Source: UBA4923 sp964606165
GTDB lineage: Bacteria > Bacillota > Clostridia > Saccharofermentanales > DTU023
Assembly: GCA_964606165.1 (NCBI GenBank)
Contig: CAZSFQ010000030.1
Coordinates: 1 to 8,870, forward strand
Direction of reading: 5' to 3'
DNA: 8,870 bases
In this document: positions 5,887-8,870 of the stretch, in pieces
Numbering within the stretch: the first letter of the stretch is position 1
Layout: every line of letters begins with the position of its first letter
Program-made: the position numbers and the translations under genes
Notes under the pieces: generated by a model
What the model saw: the letters and a program-made list of their open reading frames with translations, nothing else
What the model was told of the DNA's origin: nothing
Databases searched by the model: none

Positions 5887-8625
5887 TCAATCTTTCTTTT
5901 TGAAGGCACGCTTTCCGAATACTGCCGCCAGTAACCCCAGCAGAACCAGAAGGACTCCCAAGCAGAGATAGGGCGATACTCCCTGGCCTGTAGCCGGGGT
6001 CTTCTCATCTTTGTCACCCCCCACCTTTGAATGGGTGTTGGTGATGGTCAGGGAATCCTCCGAATAGGAAACCTCGTAGTCAGCAGGCACTTGAACTTCT
6101 TTAACCGTATAGACCAGCGCCTGTCCCTTTTCATCGGTGCTTGGGACTTCCCAGGTGTGTGTGGTTGTACCCGATTTCAAGGTCACCGGATCCTGGATCG
6201 CCTGATCTCCCAGGTAGAGCTGTAATACAATATCCGGGCGCGGATCGGATCCGCCTTGCCAAAGCTTGGTGGCGGTGACTTTGATTTGAGAGATCTGGTA
6301 GGTGTTGGTAACTTCAAGCCCATCCAGGCTTTTCTTGTAATTGGCAGGCACCTCAAGCTCGTCCACGGTGAACGTGTACGTGGAAACTGGTGCATTGTCA
6401 CTATCCCAATTGGTCAGATAAAGGTCGGTCCAGGTGTATTGGCTTTCGCCGCCGGCAAGTTCGACAGGATCACCATAGGGGATGCCGTCACGATAAAGCT
6501 GCAACTGGATGGCCGGATGATCTTCAGGCCCGCCAACCCATACCTTGGTCGCCGTCACGTCACCTTTCGGAGCGTATATGTTAAAAATATAGGGGATCCC
6601 CTCCCTCGAAAATTCCGGATAATAGACTTCATAATCCTCCGGCACTTCCACTTCACGGACGGTATATTCATAGGGGACTCCATGGCGGTCGGTCTCGTCA
6701 AGGTTATACCATTTTACAAGCTGAAAATCCGAATCACTTATTACTTTCACGGGTTTCCCATATGCTTTGCCATTGCGGTACAACTGGAACTTGACAATTG
6801 GCCGCGGGGACGGGCCGTCAATCCAAATCTTTCTGACTGGAAACTCATTAATCTTGGGAATCACATAGGTATTGATGACAAGAAGACCCAGCTCCAACTT
6901 CTTGTAATTTTCAGGAACACCGTCATTTCCGCATTCATCAACTTCCTGCACCCAGTAGTGATAGAGTTTCCCATCCGGGTCATTCAGTTCAACTCTCCAG
7001 CCCATTGATGTATTGGGATGAACCAGTTTCTGAGGACTATCAACTGGTTCGGCTCCACCATGCATCGTCTTACGCCAAAGCTGGAAATAGGCATCCGGCT
7101 TGACTTGAGGGCCGTTGATCCAAAGCTTGGCGGCTTTGACCCAGATCATGGGTGAGGAATAGGTGTTGGTGATTTCCAACCCATCTTCTGATTCTGATGC
7201 GGTGTAGAAACTGGGAACCTTCACTTCTTTAACAAAATATTTGTAAGCTTGATCATCGTCATCGTAATTGGGCTGATTCGACCAAGTCACCGAAGAACCA
7301 ATAACCGTCTTCGCTTTGCCAACTTTTTCTTCCGGTCCGTCCCCTGCCTGACGGTAGAGCTGGAACTTGACGGTTGGCCTCGGGGTCGGGCCGCCATCCC
7401 ATTTTTTGCTGGCTGTCACGTCCCCGAAGAGCGCCTTTTCATAGTTGATGAGGGTGACCTCCGTCACTTCATCTTCTTCAATAGTCAGCTCGTCAATCAC
7501 GGATCCGTCCGCGGTGACTCCCCCCAGGATGTAGCGAACACCCGGAGAGGGCTGACTCTCCGAAACCTCGTACCTGCCAGGGGGCAATGGAATCGAATTG
7601 GAGCCGCCGAATTGAACCGACATGGCCTGCAGCGCCGGGTTTTCATCATCAAGGCTCACGATCTGGAAAATGGCCGCTGAGTCCGCCGGGAAGGACCCGA
7701 CACTCTGCTTGTTGATCTTCAACGTTCCCTTGGGAACGGGCCTGGGTTCTCCACAATTAAAGTCCCCAACCAGCCCGCAACAGCCTCCGATCCCAAATTC
7801 ATTTGTGCCGTCATCATTGATTCCGCCGGAAGTGCAAACTCGAAGCAGGTTGGAGACTCCACCTTCTTCCTTCTCGAAGGAAAAGGTGCTGTTGCTGACC
7901 GTAACACTCCCACTTGAAGTCTGACCAACCAGATGGTCGGCACATATCGAGGAGCCTGTGACAGTCGTGTTTCCGGATGTGACTTTCTTAACGAGCGCGT
8001 TCACCCTGGCTTTCGAATCTGTAACCTTGACATTCCCGCTTGTGCCCGCAAGGACCAAATAATCTGCGCGGATGATCGATTTATCAAGATCCACGGTTCC
8101 CGAATCTATACTCCTGACGATGAAGTTGGCCTGCATAGTCGAATTAACAATCTTAACTTCCTCGGAAGTTGTCCGCAGGATCGCTGAATTGCTGGTGGAT
8201 GAGCACTGCATGATGATGACAGATTTATTGAAGCTCAAGCTGCCGCTCGTTGTTTCGAAAAGCGTTCCAGCCTGGCAGGCGCCAATGTAGATATTATCAA
8301 AGCTGATCGAACCAGAGGTTGTTTTCACGAAGGGGCCCTGGCCGGTATATTTAATAACTTTCCCGTTTCCGTCAAAGGTCTTCTTTCCGCTGGTCGCTTC
8401 TAACTTGTCCCCCAATTCGATATCGGCCATCAGTTTAAACTTCTGGTCACTGCTGGTACCTTTCCATTCATCCTTCAGCTCCTTACCTGAAGAAATTAAA
8501 ATCCAATCGTCCGCAGCTGAAGCATCAGCCGAAGACAATATTGGAACCATCCCCACTACCATAAGTACAGCCAAAAGCTGCACAAGCCAAATTAGTGCTC
8601 TGTTTTTTCGCGTAGCTTGCTTCAT
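5887..8625 (-). CDS. Large cell-wall-anchored surface protein: beta-helix-like region, prealbumin-like domain, five Cna B domains, sorting signal
   Basis: A 912-residue secreted, probably sortase-anchored adhesin-like protein. In order: signal peptide (1-37, basic start, hydrophobic core, likely cut after ADASA); a beta-helix-like region (about 41-268) opening with LMADIELGD and DGNGK motifs and carrying TSG-type turns at a regular 21-residue spacing; a Gly/Cys-rich joint (264-296); a prealbumin/SpaA-like domain (about 298-396); five Cna B domains (about 401-866) each starting K-x-W and ending with an N-T/I-Y/H motif; TPATG (876-880), a hydrophobic span (885-903) and the tail KRAFKKKD. Candidate isopeptide Lys/Glu/Asn sets are 407/467/487, 500/561/585, 599/658/682, 694/756/774 and 787/843/863. 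The ATG at 8625 follows GAGGAG by seven bases; an in-frame TTG at 8646 lies upstream of that site and is not the start. Ligand unknown; function as a stalk-displayed adhesin is inferred. No sortase gene is in the window. Confidence 0.9.
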   Translation of the reverse strand: MKQATRKNRALIWLVQLLAVLMVVGMVPILSSADASAADDWILISSGKELKDEWKGTSSDQKFKLMADIELGDKLEATSGKKTFDGNGKVIKYTGQGPFVKTTSGSISFDNIYIGACQAGTLFETTSGSLSFNKSVIIMQCSSTSNSAILRTTSEEVKIVNSTMQANFIVRSIDSGTVDLDKSIIRADYLVLAGTSGNVKVTDSKARVNALVKKVTSGNTTVTGSSICADHLVGQTSSGSVTVSNSTFSFEKEEGGVSNLLRVCTSGGINDDGTNEFGIGGCCGLVGDFNCGEPRPVPKGTLKINKQSVGSFPADSAAIFQIVSLDDENPALQAMSVQFGGSNSIPLPPGRYEVSESQPSPGVRYILGGVTADGSVIDELTIEEDEVTEVTLINYEKALFGDVTASKKWDGGPTPRPTVKFQLYRQAGDGPEEKVGKAKTVIGSSVTWSNQPNYDDDDQAYKYFVKEVKVPSFYTASESEDGLEITNTYSSPMIWVKAAKLWINGPQVKPDAYFQLWRKTMHGGAEPVDSPQKLVHPNTSMGWRVELNDPDGKLYHYWVQEVDECGNDGVPENYKKLELGLLVINTYVIPKINEFPVRKIWIDGPSPRPIVKFQLYRNGKAYGKPVKVISDSDFQLVKWYNLDETDRHGVPYEYTVREVEVPEDYEVYYPEFSREGIPYIFNIYAPKGDVTATKVWVGGPEDHPAIQLQLYRDGIPYGDPVELAGGESQYTWTDLYLTNWDSDNAPVSTYTFTVDELEVPANYKKSLDGLEVTNTYQISQIKVTATKLWQGGSDPRPDIVLQLYLGDQAIQDPVTLKSGTTTHTWEVPSTDEKGQALVYTVKEVQVPADYEVSYSEDSLTITNTHSKVGGDKDEKTPATGQGVSPYLCLGVLLVLLGLLAAVFGKRAFKKKD
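5890..6003 (-). other. Cell-wall sorting signal (TPATG variant) and membrane anchor
   Basis: This stretch encodes residues 875-912: TPATG in place of the canonical LPxTG, a hydrophobic run rich in Leu and Val, then the positively charged tail KRAFKKKD. The arrangement is that of a sortase substrate. The Thr at the first position departs from the consensus; P, T and G are kept. Confidence 0.75.
6028..7425 (-). repeat. Five tandem Cna B domain repeats
   Basis: Five copies of about 85-100 codons run from residue 401 to 866, with approximate bounds 7425-7156, 7155-6856, 6855-6565, 6564-6292 and 6291-6028. Each has K-x-W-x-x-G, a QLYR/QLWR/QLYL strand, a Y-x-x-x-V-x-E strand, a VP-x-x-Y turn in most copies and an N-T-Y-like end. 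Copy 2 is the longest and has an inserted CGND stretch; copy 3 ends FNIY instead of TNTY. Nucleotide identity persists in places: 7352-7395 (copy 1) and 6776-6819 (copy 3) agree at 37 of 44 bases, indicating origin by duplication followed by divergence. Confidence 0.85.
7822..8391 (-). repeat. Beta-helix-like ladder with 21-residue period
   Basis: Ser-Gly (or Ser-Glu) turns fall at residues 79, 104, 127, 154, 175, 196, 217, 238 and 266. The spacings are 25, 23, 27, then four of exactly 21, then 28. Each rung has the form hydrophobic pair, x-x-TSG, alternating beta strand, Asn/Asp/Gly-x-Ser turn, then a short strand ending near Ala-Asp/Asn. This is the pattern of a right-handed parallel beta-helix (pectate-lyase-like) with short rungs. 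The DNA period is 63 bases but the copies are well diverged. Confidence 0.7.
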
Positions 8626-8666
8626 GGCCCTTCTCCTCGCAAACAAGTTTCCGTTGGTTTTGAGAC

Positions 8667-8690
8667 CCTGGCGTTCAAATGAGCACCAGG
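8667..8690 (-). promoter_or_regulatory. Leader hairpin near the surface-protein start
   Basis: CCTGG (8667-8671) and CCAGG (8686-8690) are inverted arms with partial further pairing inside (one mismatch, then G-C, G-T and T-A). It lies about 40-65 bases before the ATG in what should be the 5' untranslated region. Role unknown and the pairing is modest. Confidence 0.3.
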
Positions 8691-8701
8691 TTGATGATAT
8701 T

Positions 8702-8717
8702 GCGAATATCTATTCGC
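8702..8717. promoter_or_regulatory. Perfect inverted repeat in the surface-protein leader
   Basis: GCGAAT-ATCT-ATTCGC gives 6-bp perfect arms with a 4-base centre, embedded in AT-rich sequence about 80-95 bases before the ATG. It could be an RNA hairpin in the leader or a dimeric operator. No T-run follows it on the minus strand. Confidence 0.4.
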
Positions 8718-8821
8718 TGTTATGAATATATATAAATCATAATGCTTTGTATTACTAAACAATCCAATGGTAATACTGTCTTGCTTGATAAATATATAGC
8801 ATAATGTCGCATCCATGTTGC

Positions 8822-8843
8822 CAAACCGCAAGGGGTTTGTCAA
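8822..8843 (-). promoter_or_regulatory. Candidate promoter and operator for the surface-protein gene
   Basis: The minus strand has an exact -35 consensus TTGACA at 8843-8838, with CAACAT (3/6 to the -10 consensus) 17 bases further on at 8820-8815. An inverted repeat CAAACC-N6-GGTTTG (8822-8839 on the plus strand) overlaps the -35 and fills the spacer, a usual place for a repressor site. If transcription starts here the leader is about 185 bases long. The poor -10 keeps this tentative; the AT-rich stretch 8720-8806 offers other -10-like boxes without good partners. Confidence 0.35.
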
Positions 8844-8870
8844 GAAGAATTTCTCCATTTAGGCTGATAT

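Noticed and set aside
6256..7008. A 250-codon open frame on the plus strand inside the surface-protein gene
   Set aside because: It lies wholly antisense to the Cna B repeats, has no Shine-Dalgarno support or recognisable domain, and mirrors the repeat periodicity of the real gene.
8626..8646. Upstream in-frame TTG as the start of the surface protein
   Set aside because: It would place the GAGGAG ribosome site inside the gene and add FARRRA before a normal signal peptide; the ATG at 8625 is well placed.
8644..8870. A cyclic-di-GMP riboswitch in the adhesin leader
   Set aside because: Such riboswitches often precede adhesin genes, but the conserved core segments are not present in the sequence.

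Overview
The window looks like chromosome of a Gram-positive, Firmicutes-type bacterium of moderately high GC content. The evidence is a lipobox lipoprotein, a large surface protein with Cna B-type repeats and a sortase-type C-terminus, Shine-Dalgarno sites close to AGGAGG, and a tsaD-smpB pair. I cannot name a genus from the sequence alone. No tRNA, rRNA, CRISPR array, transposase or phage gene was seen.

Layout from left to right. Positions 1-1002 (+) hold the C-terminal two thirds of a monofunctional haem catalase, cut by the window edge and followed by a perfect 30-bp palindromic terminator. Positions 1094-1918 (-) encode an unrecognised lipoprotein. Diverging from it, 2136-3151 (+) is a two-gene overlapping unit: a stand-alone GyrI/AraC-type effector-binding domain, then a GNAT acetyltransferase resembling the aminoglycoside 6'-N-acetyltransferase family. 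Converging on this unit is a translation-quality pair on the minus strand: tsaD (tRNA t6A synthesis) overlapping smpB (trans-translation) by ATGA. Diverging from tsaD is a membrane-anchored alpha/beta hydrolase (4808-5830, +) with an odd nucleophile elbow. A bidirectional hairpin terminator separates it from the last gene.

The last gene (5887-8625, -) fills nearly a third of the window. It encodes a 912-residue cell-surface protein: signal peptide, beta-helix-like region built on a regular 21-residue TSG ladder, a short cysteine/glycine-rich joint, one prealbumin-like domain, five Cna B domains that each keep the Lys/Glu/Asn set expected for an intramolecular isopeptide bond, and a TPATG sorting signal with membrane anchor. 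Its roughly 220-bp AT-rich upstream region holds two hairpins and a candidate promoter with an inverted repeat.

The genes fall into separate transcription units rather than one system: oxidative defence (catalase), possible small-molecule or antibiotic handling (effector domain plus acetyltransferase), core translation (tsaD, smpB), and the cell envelope (lipoprotein, anchored hydrolase, adhesin). The most unusual items are the adhesin architecture, the effector-domain/AAC(6')-like pair and the hydrolase with glycine at the usual nucleophile position.
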